From NCBI GenBank assembly GCA_012861695.1, contig JAAOOA010000399.1, positions 14,739,248 to 14,803,247 of the forward strand: a stretch of 64,000 bases of DNA, read 5' to 3'. The translations under genes and the position numbers were made by a program. The notes under the pieces are model-generated. The model made no database searches, was not told the DNA's origin, and saw only the letters and a list, made by a program, of their open reading frames with translations. The stretch is from Trematomus loennbergii (Eukaryota; Chordata; Actinopteri; Perciformes; Nototheniidae). This document shows, one piece after another, positions 46,232 through 59,259 of this stretch (its first letter is position 1; every line of letters starts with the position of its first letter).

Positions 46232-48614
46232 ATGCCACCCAAAAGAGACGCAGGAGCGACTCCATCACAACCCCCAGCAAAGATGATAAAAATCGGCCCT
46301 GATGCTCAGGGGTTTGGCTGTGAAACAGTAGAGGATAAGTACAGGTTGGCGGAGGAGTCCAGCTACTCCCCCTTTCCCAACAACGAGGTGAGAGATGCTA
46401 TTTGTTGTGAAATTGTGCATGAAACAACTGTTGTTTGCCTCACTACACTTGGAGTTATTCATGTGTTTTTTTTTCTTTCTCATTTGGCAGCATGAAAACA
46501 TTGAATTTGAGGAAGAAAATATTGCAAGCCCAGGCATCAGAACAGACACCGTCAGCCTCCTCATGAAAATAGAGCAACTGCAGGCACAACTCAAGTATGA
46601 ACGCAGATGTAGAATTTTGGCCGAGAGAGAGCTGAGGGAGCTCAAAGGTGGGTGGAAAAGTATTACTATTAATTAATACATCAATTATGGTTGATTTTGA
46701 TATTTTTTAGAACAAAACAATTGGGGAAAATAATAGTTAATTTACACTTAATGCTTTGTTTTTGGTGTTTGTTATTTTTAATGTATTTCAAAGAAGGCCC
46801 CTGTAAAGAACAATTTAATTTGGAACAAAATAATAAGAAATTAATTGCTAGTGTAACCTATAGAGTATTTTAGTCAGTGCACAGCAGATCCTGCAAAAGT
46901 GTAATATCTTTTTACAGGCAAGCACAACATTTTTGAAAATTAAGTTTCCAGCAATTACATGAACATTTATTACAATGTCTATGTGTGATAAATTGAACAT
47001 TTCATCCAATGAAATTATTATTTGCTTTGCTTTTTAGGAAACATTATCAAAAATTCAGAACTGTATAAGTGCTATTTAATAGAATCTAAATAATGTGTTT
47101 TTTTAATAAACATAGAAGGCATTCAAACCACAATGTAGGGAGATAAGATATGATCATTTAAATAGAAAATAATAATTTGTTTTTATAGATACTTTATCAA
47201 GTTTGGCTTTTTGCATGTCAGAAGTTTTTGACTGCTGCTAAAATCCTGAGCCAATACTGAAAACAAACCTGCCAGCTAATGCTAATTACCCCGTGAAAAA
47301 AAACTTACTTTGTTTCAGCTTTTCTAAAGTGGTCTGACACCTTTTGCAGAGATGAACACTCTCATGATGCAGATGAGGCACACCGCTCATGAACTGCGAG
47401 TCACTCTGGATCATGTGATCCAAGGAGGCGAGGCAGCAGCAGGATCCCACAACTCTCATGATGAAACCGTCTCTTTCCTGGGAGAGCCCGAGGGGGAGAT
47501 GAGAGAGGATCATGATATCCTCCCAGAGGTCAGTGCTCATACTCCATGTCTTCTAATAACACCATTTTGGGAAGATTGCCTGGTTCACCTTAGTAATCCT
47601 TAAAAATAATAACACTAAAGCATGTAGTTTGGTTCCCCATAACCTTGCTTGCACCATGCAATTCTGTTGGCCACTATGTAGATCTCCTGGGAAGTGAAGG
47701 CTCAATTTACTGCACAAAGCCGTGGTAAAAAAATGCAGCAATGCTAGCACTATCTCCAAAAGTCAGCAGGTGACACAATTCATTCATTTGTATATTAGTG
47801 TTTCATCACCATAATTTTTCACTAGGAGTCTGCTCTGAGCAATTTAGAAAGCCTTCTGGTCTCCTGTGCCACAGCAGTCCTAACAATATATAATAATAAT
47901 ATAATACCACTTGGACACACTAGGAGGGATAATTATATGTCAGCACTCCTGTTTCAAAATGTTGATAGTTGTTAAGCTCAGGTTAACAGTATTGGATACT
48001 TTTAACAGATTCAGCCATTAAAGCATCTTCAGCTAACATTTTATTTTGCCTTCAGGATGATGTCAACTACCTGTACCTCTCTGAGACTCTTCGAGTACCA
48101 AAAACTCTTTATGAGCGCATCGCAGAGATTGGAGACTACAAAAAGTACACGTCAGCTCTGCTGATGATACTCTTTGACAGAGAAACACTGGGCACACACT
48201 CTCTGCAGGGCCGGAGGAGCGCCTTTTCTGGAGAAGATAGCCACAAACCTCAACTCCCACCTGAGATCTTGACAGGTATCATTGGTAAGTGTTTGATGGT
48301 GTCATTTACTTTTTCAAGCACACATACCTTCTTTGTAGATGTCTTCATCATTTTAAGATGTGATCCTACCAAAAGGAGACTAACTTTTTGTTCCCATGCT
48401 TCTTCTTCCAGAACATGTGGCACTCAAGTTTGGTGTGGATAGCAGCCAAATAAAAACGGCAATCCGCACGAAGTTGAACAATGAGGACAAACTATTAAAG
48501 AAGAGACTGGGCATAGGTAAAGCTGAAAACAGAGCTTTCATTGATCAAAGCTTTTGCCATGACGCTGCACTTCTGTCTGAAAATGGAACGATGACCAACG
48601 ATTCTCAGTTATAA
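46232..48614 (+). CDS. BEN domain-containing protein with coiled coil
   Basis: Five coding exons: 46232-46387, 46491-46647, 47350-47528, 48056-48284, 48412-48614; all splice sites are canonical and phases agree, giving 307 residues. The order is a short basic, proline-containing N-terminus (MPPKRDAGATPSQPPAKMIK), an acidic linker, a helical heptad-like segment of about 45 residues (SLLMKIEQLQAQLKYERRCR) likely to form a coiled coil, an acidic glutamate-rich part, and a C-terminal BEN domain (YTSALLMILFDRETLGTHSL then FGVDSSQIKTAIRTKLNNED). BEN domains bind DNA or mediate protein contacts in transcriptional repressors; a coiled coil plus single BEN resembles BEND5/BEND6/insensitive-type proteins. 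I cannot assign an orthologue. The ATG at 46232 is the first in frame in its exon. It shares a promoter with rrp9. Confidence 0.8.
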
Positions 48615-49195
48615 CGTTTTGATTCTGCCTTAATGTGTTGGTCACCCGTATTTCATGTTTGACAGGTTGACTTTTTAATCCACCTGTCTATTTTATTCAT
48701 TATTGAGTGCTTGAGTGATTTTATTAGTTAGGTCTTTTTTTTAACACTTTTTAGAATTCTAACATTTTTGCAGCTGCTGTTGTCTCTCATGTGTTCAAAG
48801 TGTTTAAAGTGTAACGTTTAATCTGGTGACCCAGAAGCACTGTCACGTGTCATTGTCAGTGGTAAAAACAACCAAGTGTTCTTATTTTATTTGAGGTAGT
48901 AAGTGGAAGTGTCTAAATAATACCTATGTGAAGTCGGTCTATTTATAATAGTTAAACTTTCAGTCGGCTGTGAACGAAAATCTTTCTATTAATAGGGGGG
49001 TTATGTTGACCCTGTAGTTCATGACAAACTGTGCGTTACACCAGGTGATACTGTGTTTCTAGGATAGTTTTTTGTAATTGCAAAATATGCTGTAAGTGAT
49101 AAATAATCTTTCTGCTTCCACACCATCTATTACATCACTTCTCTGTGTGTTGTGCTTACCTACGTAAGGGCCAATAAACTTTCAGAACTGATATC
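48615..49195 (+). other. 3' UTR of the BEN-domain gene
   Basis: Follows TAA at 48612-48614. AATAAA at 49173-49178 is a good poly(A) signal. Confidence 0.65.
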
Positions 49196-49639
49196 CTTCT
49201 GTTAACTTAACCTGGACCCTTTCTTACGTCAGCACAGTAAAGTACAGCATGCTCCCATGGGGATTTAAAATGTACAGCAACCAACAGATGTCAGCGCTGA
49301 GCCTGGTTTCATGCTTTTCTATTAGCAAAAGAGTACAACTGTTAGGAAATATACATTTTTAAGACATATGATGAACTCGATAAAAAAACAAACGATTTAA
49401 AGTGTGTGTGTGTGCGTGTGCTGAAGAGAATAGGGCCACATATAAAGACAGGCACAGTGGACAGTGTGTGACAGTCACTGCCACATACTGACTGATGAAA
49501 GAGTGTGTGTGTAAGACGTGGTTAATGTCAGCGGTTGGCAGTTTGATAGAGTCATGTTGTCATGAAAGATGTGAATTGAAGAATCACCACATGCTGGCTC
49601 CTCCCCCTCAGTGCTCAGCCAGCTGTGCAGTGGACGCAC

Positions 49640-49888
49640 ATCACCTCTCTGTCAGTCAGCTCTCCCTGGGGTCCTGTACGAACGCATGTAGGGCTGTTTC
49701 TTTGGAAATGTACAATTTTGTCACTGATTTTCCATATCTTCCTATATATCTCTGTAAGGGACCACCATTATTACAAACCTGAATTGATACAGAGGAGAGG
49801 CATCACCATGATTTGGACTTATCCAAATTTACAAAACTGAGACAACTTTTTGGAAGATCTACAACCACTTTTCAAAATGTAAGATTTG
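49640..49888 (+). other. Probable non-coding first exon of the GPR61/62-like gene
   Basis: Ends at a strong donor (gtaagt from 49889). The next strong acceptor, tttcacacag before 51358, starts the exon that carries the receptor. The 5' edge is not defined and the exon is inferred. Confidence 0.35.
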
Positions 49889-51357
49889 GTAAGTTCCTTT
49901 TTTTTATTAAGTAGTTATAGCATTCTCTAAGATGTAACTTTAAGAATCAGGATATTAATGTATAAAGGAATATTAATGCATAATCTTTTTTTTAGAGTAT
50001 TTAATAATTCAAGAAAAATCTTCCACTTCCATGTGTTGCAGAATGTGGCAAAAACTGAAGGTAATTTAGACAACAAACATGTTACAAATCTTAGCATTCC
50101 TGGCATCTTGTAGTCTGGTGAACTGTTGACCGTTTTTTGTTATAGTTTGAATTAAATCTATAATAACACAAGAGCTGACTAACAAGGAATGAAGTGATAT
50201 TACAAACCAGTGGTATCAAAAGATGCTCTGTAATGCGCATATTAGGGATATATTGACCTGCATTGTTCTGTCATCTTTATGATAATATAGAAAAGATTGA
50301 AGAAAGACTGAAGTTGCAAAATCCAATACATTTGTTGCTGTTGAATTAATGAATACAAGAGAGTTTAGAAAACACAACAAATGACTTGGCTGAAAATTAT
50401 CATCCTCTTCAGGAGTAAAACCTGGATTTAAATCCTGTTGCATATGCTGTAACGGGAACATGATGAACATTAGGACAGCCTTACATAATAATCATGCCAA
50501 TGTAAATAAACTGGTCCTTCCTGGGGATAAATCACATTGCAAACGTGGCATGCAATAGAAGATTACAGCAGGGGAGAGGATCAGGGCCATTGAGCGAGAA
50601 CATGTATTTAGGACACAACATCATCCACAGTCGTAAGATTGGGACCTGATTATAATTTGTAATCACAAGGCAATACAAAGATAAGAAAAATTATGCGGAG
50701 AAGATGTTTGAAATGCAGTTTGTGATTGAGGGTCCAACCTGTCCCAGTAAGAGGTTTCCTCTTTGATGGTGCGCTGCAGGGTGACACCGAACACATACTA
50801 ATCAATGCAGCCAGTTCCCTGCAGCTGGGCTAAAACAAGCACACTCATTATCTTACATTTCAAAAGGATGGGGACGGATGGAGGAGAGACAGGGTTTCCT
50901 CTATGAATTATTCCTATTGATCATGTCTCTCCCTCACTCAAATAAAGAGAGTAAGAGAGAGAGCATCCCTTCTATAACATTCTCATAAATAAACATTAAT
51001 TGATTAACTTCCTAGTTCTCCTTTGCGGAGTGTGTGTGTTCCTTTAATATGAGGCTGCAGTAGGGATCTCTGAATGTTTATATTTGAAACATATTGGAAT
51101 GAATCCCTCAACATTATGTGCAATAACAAAGAGACCAAAAACAGAGCTAAGAAAAGGGAATAATTGATTTACATTCACGGCAGACATAAACACGACACAT
51201 GAAAGCTGATGTAGTTATGCAGGATGTGTAAATAGGAATATGTTTGCTAACGTGTCAACCATATCATCTAACACTAGATAGATTAAATATACTCTTAATT
51301 TGACATACTTTGTTATACATTTTAATGTTTTAATGGACTTCATTGTCTTTCACACAG
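49889..51357 (+). other. Inferred 5' UTR intron of the GPR61/62-like gene
   Basis: Between the donor at 49889 and the acceptor at 51357. AT-rich; no exon, repeat or RNA gene recognised. Confidence 0.4.
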
Positions 51358-51470
51358 GAGTGAAGAGTATTTCATCTGATGCGCTGAAGAATTATTTGAC
51401 CTCATTAATGACCAATGGGGGAGTTGGGTTACATACGTGTGCTTTTACTTTAAAACCTGTACTATGAATC

Positions 51471-52746
51471 ATGGAGGAAAACACACAATTTCTGAATGCT
51501 GAGTACAATGACAGCACCACCGTTTGGGCCCCGATGCCCTCAGCTTCCAGCACAACTGGGCGTCCTTCCCAACCCGCAGACACGATTCAAGGACCTGACA
51601 GGGATATTTTTCATGGTGACCCTGAATGTTCTGGCACTTCTAGCCAACACTGCTGTTCTGGTGGTTGTCATAAAAGCCCCTCATCTCAGGAAATTTGCTT
51701 TTGTGTTCCACCTGTGTGCAGTGGACCTGCTGTGTGCCATCCTCCTCATGCCTCTTGAGATTGTGTCCAGCTCTCCGTACTTTGCTGGTGTGGTGTTCAC
51801 TGTCCTGGTGTGCCAGGTCTACATCTTCCTCAATGTTTTCCTCATAGCTGCCTCTATCTTCACCATCACAGCCATTAGTGTGGAGCGTTACTACTACATC
51901 GTCCATCCAATGCGCTATGAGGTCAAGATGACGCTGAAGCTGACTGCGTCCGTGATAGTGATGGTGTGGGTGGCCTCTGCTGTGCTGGGGCTGTCCACCG
52001 TGTTTGGGTGGCCAGCTTACAGCAGCCTGAGCTCCATTAGTGCCTCACACTGCTCGCTGCACTGGAGCCACAGTAACCACAGACGAGTCTTCTCTGTGTT
52101 CTTCAGTGTCACCTGTTTTTGCCTTCCTGCTATTGTGATCTTTGCAGTCTACTGTAATGTGTACAAGGTGGCCCGTGTGGCTGCCCGCCAGCATGGACCT
52201 CTGCCCTTGTGGACTAACAGTCAAGCAAAGCATCGCTCTGACTCAATAAACAGCCAGACTACCATCATCACAACCCGCAACGCCCCACGTAGGATTATGA
52301 GGGACCGGCCTTTTGGTGGAGGTAAAGCAGCTCTCACCCTGGTGGTTATTGTTGGCCAGTTTCTGATCTGCTGGCTGCCTTACTTTGCCTTTCACATCCA
52401 TCTGACGCTACACGCGACACCCAATATTCCTGATGATTTGGAGGAAACGGTCACCTGGCTGGCATACACTTCCTTTGCGATCAACCCGTTTTTTTATGGG
52501 CTTCTTAACAGGCAGATCAGGGAGGAACTTTGTAAGCTGAGGCGCTGCTACACCGCCCGCCCAGTGGACCTGGCCATCTCCAGCCATGAGGGCTCAGGCA
52601 ACGAGAACTTCCTGCAGTTCCTCCATAAGACCAGCTTCACAGCAGAGACACGTGCCAGCTTTGCTACTTCCAGTCCAAGAAGCACTCTGGATCATGGGCA
52701 GACCAGTTTTAGGATACCAGGGCAGATCCCAGAAGAGTTCAGTTAG
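51471..52746 (+). CDS. gpr62: Orphan class A receptor of the GPR61/GPR62 group
   Basis: Intronless coding region for a seven-helix receptor. Family marks: ERYYYIVHPMRYEV after TM3 (ERY in place of DRY), VARVAARQHGPLP in the third loop, FLICWLPYF in TM6, NPFFYGLLNRQIREEL at TM7/helix 8, and a tail with ENFLQFL and FRIPGQIPEE, all close to human GPR61. Position beside rrp9 and grm2 fits the GPR62 locus (its paralogue), so I use that symbol with caution. Human members are orphan receptors with high basal cAMP signalling. The start is in doubt: the frame of the helices opens at ATG 51496 just after a stop, but ATG 51471 in the neighbouring frame gives a better N-terminus (MEENTQFLNAEYNDSTTVWA, with an N-glycosylation site). 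One extra A at 51589-51590 would explain the split; corrected length about 424 residues. Confidence 0.85.
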
Positions 52747-53310
52747 ATATACCTCGCTGTTGTACCACAGCGTTAGTAGCCAGTAAGGCCACTTCATACA
52801 GTGTGTAAGTGTATCTGAATACAGTAAAAGATAAGTTACAGCATCAAGAAATGAACTGTTTATGAAACTTGACATACTGTTTATAGATACTACTATTCAT
52901 ACTAATGGACATTACTTCTCAAAGTATCTTTACTTTACTTGTGGTAAAACTATTATCGATACAGCTATTAATCTGTTTTTACTAGCTACTAAAGCAAAGT
53001 CACTTTTTATTTTCAATCATTGCATCTATATAATTAAAGTAATGAGCACAAATATCCGGATTACTTGAATGTTGAGTGAGCAGTCATTCATATTTCTGAA
53101 GTTCGTACGTTATTTTTTCATAGGGTCTCCATATGACAGCAGTTTTTATTTTTTACTTTAATAATTCAATGCTGTGCGTGGTATTTATGTTGCAGGAATT
53201 TGTGTAAACTTTATTTATTGTACTCAAAGAAGAAACACAGAGATTTCTGTTTTAAAATGCATTGTTTCTTATTGCTATAATTCTGCAAATAAACAGTGGT
53301 TACTTTCATC
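52747..53310 (+). other. 3' UTR of the GPR61/62-like gene
   Basis: AT-rich after TAG (52744-52746); AATAAA at 53288-53293 is a likely poly(A) signal. Confidence 0.6.
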
Positions 53311-54546
53311 CTTTATGTAAATGTGAGTAAGAAACCATATATTCATAATATGCATTATTAGCAAACATTATGTTTTTCTTCTTACCACATTAGTCTGTAC
53401 TTAATAGATTAATAATGGGCAAGAATCACATATGTCTGGCCAGTCATTCTTGTCAATAGGTTTTTTTTTTTTAAATCAAATAATGTATTTTTTGACAGCA
53501 GAGAAAAATTAATTTACTGGGTTTATTTATTATTATTAATATCTAACAGTAGAGGGCAGTCTGGTGATTAAACTGTCCTCGAGATCAACAGCCAAGTAAA
53601 AAAGTAAAACTCTACTCTCTTTCTGATCTAAAAGAACACTATCAGGAGTCTTCTGCAGTCACACATGTGCACCTTTCCTGTGTATCTTTGACATTGGCAG
53701 CTTTGACATCTGTGTGGTCTGCGTGTCCATTTATGAAAAGCTTGTTACTAAGACTTAACGCAGTAAACACATGATTATATAAATAGAAAATGCTGTTTCA
53801 TAACAGCCGTCATGGCTGTCTCTAATACCCTCTAAATATATGTTCACTGGCAGATAAACAGCTATTTATGTTCACATACACTTAATTATGAATATGACCT
53901 ACTTCTCAAATAGAGTAGATACAATGATGGTATATCCAATGTGCTCTAAGGATAAACATTGATGGAGTTCACTGACCAATCAAGAAAGGCAGATTATACA
54001 ATGTTAATATATCCTTGATTTATATTTGGTGCAGCTCTCCAAATAAGATTAGATTTAAGGGATTACATTGGATAACACACTGATTAATGGGGACACATAA
54101 AAACAAGCATGCTGAGCTGTCACAAACCCAAACACCATCTATATAAATATAAATCAGCAAAAAAAGTAGATTAAATGGAAAAAATTTGTTAAAAATAACT
54201 CAGGCAGTGAAGAAATAACTAACATTGAGAGGAGTGAGATAAGCCTGTGTACTGACAGGCAGGAAAGAAGATAGACTGGATATGTTAAGTCAAGATAACA
54301 CAGTGTCATTTTATGTTTTCTGGCTGGCAACACATTCACACAAGTGTTGCAGTTTATTGCATAACATAGTTCATAACAAGTACAGAGCAACGACCTGCAA
54401 ATATGATAGTACTGACTTACAGATACAAATGCATACATGACATCATTGTTAGAAGATGTTGTTGGGATGGAAAGTAAATACAAATCTTGCTCAGTATTTT
54501 GTTTAAAGTAGAAAAGTTCCATCAGAATGAAAAGGTACTAAAGATA
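53311..54546. other. Intergenic, nothing recognised
   Basis: AT-rich sequence up to the foldback element. No gene or repeat that I can support. Confidence 0.6.
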
Positions 54547-56128
54547 TGGGCTCAGAACAGTCTCATAATACACACATGCACACAGAAGGATTCACACTTG
54601 TATTTCATGATCCGCAAAAGGATTCACACTTGTATTTCCGGATCCACACTTGTGTTTTTCAATGCACACACAAATGTGTTCCGTTTCATATACATGTAAA
54701 TAAAATCCAAATACAGAAAAAAGTTTTACATATGTATTTTTGATCCTCACATATTTGTTTTCCGTTTAAATCCCCTGAACCTGCAAACACAAACCGCTTT
54801 CTGTGCATGGATCGCTGTGCATTCGTGTGTGGGTTTTTTGAGACTCCCCTGACGGTCACCCGATTCGTACTTGTAATTTTTTCTATCTATAGCCAATCAG
54901 ATGTCTCCTCATTCTAAGCCAATCACATGAGCGCGTCCCCACGAGGGTAGATTTATTGCGTTCATGACACTTCATATACGCATTTTGCGCTGTCCGGACT
55001 CGGAGCAGGGTTTCCGCGGACAGAATTTATTTTACCGGACAAATTTGAAACTTACCGGTCATGTTTCAATAATAATAATAATAAGAAGAAGAAGCAGAGT
55101 TTCCGTTAGTAGGTAATTACCGGACTATGACCGGATATGGCTAATAACACGGGAGTAAGGATCATCTTTTTCCTCTCTCCCTCCCTCTCTCCTGACAGCC
55201 CGTCAGTTTCTCATGCAGCTCGCTAAAACTTCACTCGCGTTTATGTCCATATCGATCAGATCCAGCTCTCCTGATCGGCCTTTATAGAGAGCACCGATCA
55301 AACTATTAAGAGTGAATATCGGCCGATAATGACCGGCGGGGGTTGACAGTTCACTGTCTAGCACTGGCTTCGTAGTGCACTGATCGATTAGGCTAAGCTA
55401 ACCTGTAGCTGCTCCCTCCACACTCACAACAACTTCATACAGACATAATAAAGCAGCTGTATTCGCCATACAGGAAACACACATTTAAAACGGTTTTGCC
55501 TGCCGTTTTTGTGTACACAAGCATTCATTAATGGTTCGGAAAGTGGCACTGTACCTTAATAATATAAAGGCTTGTATTTGCGTGCATTTCCTGCTCGGAA
55601 AGTGGCAATGTACTGAGAGTGGAGGTGTCCTGAGATTAGCGCCTGCAGACAGGCTCCATGGACCTGTCAGCTCCGGACAGCGCAAAATGCGTACATGAAG
55701 CGCTACGTCATGAACGCAAGAAATCTACCCTCGTGGGGGCGCGCTCATGTGATTGGCTTAGAATTGAGGAGACATCTGATTGGCTATAGATAGAAAAAAT
55801 TACAAGTACGAATCGGGTGACCGTCAGGGGAGTCTCAAAAAACCCACACACGAATGCACAGCGATCCATGCACAGAAAGCGGTTTGTGTTTGTAGGTGCA
55901 GCGGTTTTAAACGGAAAACAAATATGTGAGGATCAAAAATACATATGTAAAACTTTTTTCTGTATTTGGATTTTATTTACATGTATATGAAACGGAACAC
56001 ATTTGTGTGTGCATTGAAAACACAAGTGTGGATCCGGAAATACAAGTGTGAATCCTTTTGCGGATCATGAAATACAAGTGTGAATCCTTCTGTGTGCATG
56101 TGTGTATTATGAGACTGTTCTGAGCCCA
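54547..56128. mobile_element. Foldback (long inverted repeat) DNA element, 1.58 kb
   Basis: The first bases TGGGCTCAGAACAGTCTCAT recur inverted at the far end, and the match continues inward for roughly 470-500 bases on each side (to about 55015 and 55670) with scattered small differences. TA lies at both borders (54545-54546 and 56129-56130), as expected for a Tc1/mariner-type target duplication. The central 650 bases are unique to this element within the window except for a module shared with 24563-25566. No transposase frame is visible, so it is non-autonomous. Within each arm, near the tip, the short phrase GGATTCACACTTGTATTTC-like recurs two or three times. Confidence 0.85.
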
Positions 56129-57024
56129 TATAAATATGTCCGGCTGATTTTTTGTGTAATTCTTCAAAAGGCATCTATAATATTTTCATTTGATGGTGTA
56201 GTTTTGTCTTTCAGTGCTTCACTCAGCGTGAACATCATATAGCTTAATTTTCCAACATTAAAATCATTAAAGGGGTTATTTCAGGTGTTTCAACTGTTGT
56301 AATAAAACTAATTGTATATGTTTTTGGCCCTTTTTCTTCTTAAAACATTTAAATGTGGACACTTTATTAACCAATCTTTTCAAAATGATACTTTACGTAA
56401 TTAATTTACACTTTACGTGTAATACAAGATGTGATAAAGATAATAAATACATTTCAAAGGACCTGTTTCATCACCCAGCTTCCAAACTGAATGAACATTT
56501 GAGCCTAAGCAGTGTTTATAAGTTGCTAATTAAAGTGAAGGACCTTCCATCTCAGAGGCAGCTTTTGTTTAATCAAAACAATCACATCACTGTACTTCTG
56601 CAAAGCATATTCATTGTAGATCAAACACGAGCCCACTGGCTTGAGCCTGGCCAAGTGGGGTCTGTTGTTCAGATGTGTTCAGATGGTAAATCTGAAAAGA
56701 CTTGATGTTTTTCTGTTTCCTGAAGATTGTGCTGTCTGTTTGATAGTGATAATGAAAGAACCACCCCTGAAGAATCAAAGGGAGGAAGTGTGATTGATGG
56801 TGCTACCGGAAAGAGTGAACCTCATTATTTCATCAGACTTTCCCTTTGACAACAACTGCATGACTTCTCTCAGACCTGTGCACATATAACAGCTGCCTTC
56901 TACACAGAGCTCCATGCTTCACAACATGCTCAGGTCCCACAAACTAACAAGACACACAGGCATATCATAGGCCCTTTGCAAAAAACTTTGCTTACAAATT
57001 ATGCAATTGCTTTTTATTTCTTTA

Positions 57025-57240
57025 TAATAATAATAAATTGGATTTACATAGTGCCTTTCAAGAAACCCAAGGACGCTTTATAATAGGATGAGGGGCCGTG
57101 GGGGGGGCAAAAAGGAAAACAAATAAGAAGATACAAACTGAAATTAACAAAGGCTGGTCAAAAAAATGTAGAGGAGAGAGTTAACTGAGGCTGAAAGCCT
57201 TGACAAACAGATGTGTTTTGAGTGCTTTTTTGAATCAACA
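57025..57240. repeat. Dispersed teleost repeat, copy B
   Basis: Second copy of the repeat at 127-300: AAT run, then TTTACATAGTGCCTTTCAAG and GGACGCTTTATAATAGGATG, with a 3' part around GATGTGTTTTGAGTGCTTTT. Ends approximate. Confidence 0.6.
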
Positions 57241-58870
57241 GTCAGCAGTATTGCAAGACAAGATACACATACATTTCCATGCAAAAGTGTTTGTTTGTAT
57301 CTCAACCAATTGGATTGTAATATTTGTTATAAGAAGTTTTTCTATTCAAAATGGAGCCTGAGATGCTGAAACCTATTCATTGTCGCAGGAATTCCTGTCC
57401 AATAACTTATCTTCTATACCTCTCCAACATCATGTAGCGTCTCAGAGTAATCATGATAACCACTCTCTTACACACACACTCACACTCTCCGCTGACCTCA
57501 CCTGTTCAGCCTCGGTCACAAACAAAGCCCATCTGGCGAGGTGTGCAGACCATTAGCATACCACAGTCTCCGGCACAGACACAGGGAACTCTCTTTCATC
57601 CATACGCTGTGTTCCAACCCGTCTTCATCCAGCAGGCAGACATGGTCATTACCATGGAGACTATGGTCAATCATCGCGGAGTAACTCACTCACAACAGGT
57701 GTTCAGGTGTTCTTAGTAATGTACTATGTGCAGTATTTGTTCAACCTTTACAATTAAAAGACATTTCCATTTTTTTGTTTGCTTCCCTTAGTAATGCATA
57801 GGTCAAACACTTGGATGCATGACTCTTAAGATCAACAGCGTCATCATTTAATCAACATACTTGACGTACACAGATGGATAGCATGTACTTTTTATATCTG
57901 CATTGTTGTATTAGATTCTCACTTTGCCCGCTGTTATGATCTTAGGTCAATATGTGGCAGTGTAGATGATGATGTGAGCAGTTTGATCTTGTGAAGAAGG
58001 TCTGGTAGGTGGCTGAGTGACTGATAAGATCTATCTGAGGATTCATAGCTGACCTATTAATAGCAGAAAAGGAAAAGCCGTTAATGGGTCCAAAGGTTGA
58101 CAGAGTTGAAAGGTTTTTTTCTTAAAAGCATGTTGCGAAATGTGTTTTACACCAGAGTGCAGAGACCTGAGAATGTTCTTCATATACAGGGCCTTATGGA
58201 GGATACTCTGATAACATGCATTATATCTAATGTTGTTAGCATAGTGATTCATGCTGTTAGTGAACAGGAACAAGTAAAGCAAGGCAGTGAATGACCCTCA
58301 GCTGAACAATTGACTGGTTTCTGTAGGGGACAGCATAAAACCAATTTAAAATATGGATTTTGGTCATAAAGATGCATATTGCAATATGGCAGGTCAACGG
58401 CATGTCATGTCAGTTTCAAGAAAACAGTACATGCATAGATTATTGTGATTGAACATTGTTTATCTCCCTGTCTTCACGGTCATGATTCATGTTACCTTTG
58501 CCAGTTCTGCGGCTCAAATATCCCCTTTATTCTACATCTTAACAGAAAAGCAGCAATGAAGTCATTAAAATGTCAAATAATTTGTGGTTTTCAAAGTTTA
58601 AATGTGTCATACACTATTGAGAGATATTACATTTTTTTAGGCACATCTGATTGCACTTCAGAATACACTTAATCTCCCTCACAGGCCAGAGGGAGGCAGT
58701 ATTGCCTTGCAAGTCAAACCATTTCTGACACAAAGAAACTCATCCTACATTAAATAATGAGATAAGTAGATAATAAGTAGAGGGATGAAAGTCACAAAGT
58801 CCTGTTTACCTGTATCATTAATTATTCCAGTTGGTAGTCACAGAATGTGGCCTTCAAAGATAGCTTTTAC

Positions 58871-58994
<124 letters not shown>

Positions 58995-59259
58995 CTCACC
59001 CAGCAGGGTGTATCAGTGTATACAGAGCCATCTCCATGCTTACAGTATTTATATCCCATCCTATCCGTCCTATCCCTCCCTCTGCACAGGAGAAAATGAT
59101 CTTGGCAGACCATCTGCAAATACCATGCAGGGCACCGCAATGTTCCCAATATAACCTCATGTTGCAGCACAGCTGAGGGGTCCGATCGGTGGCCACAGTG
59201 AGGTGTAAGGGAAGTGACAATCACTAAGTCTCTGGATTGTGGTTTCTTTACGGGTTTCG

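Noticed and set aside
54487..56174. Paired 65-70 codon frames in both arms of the foldback element
   Set aside because: They mirror each other only because the arms are inverted copies; the sequence is low-complexity His/Thr-rich phrases without protein features.
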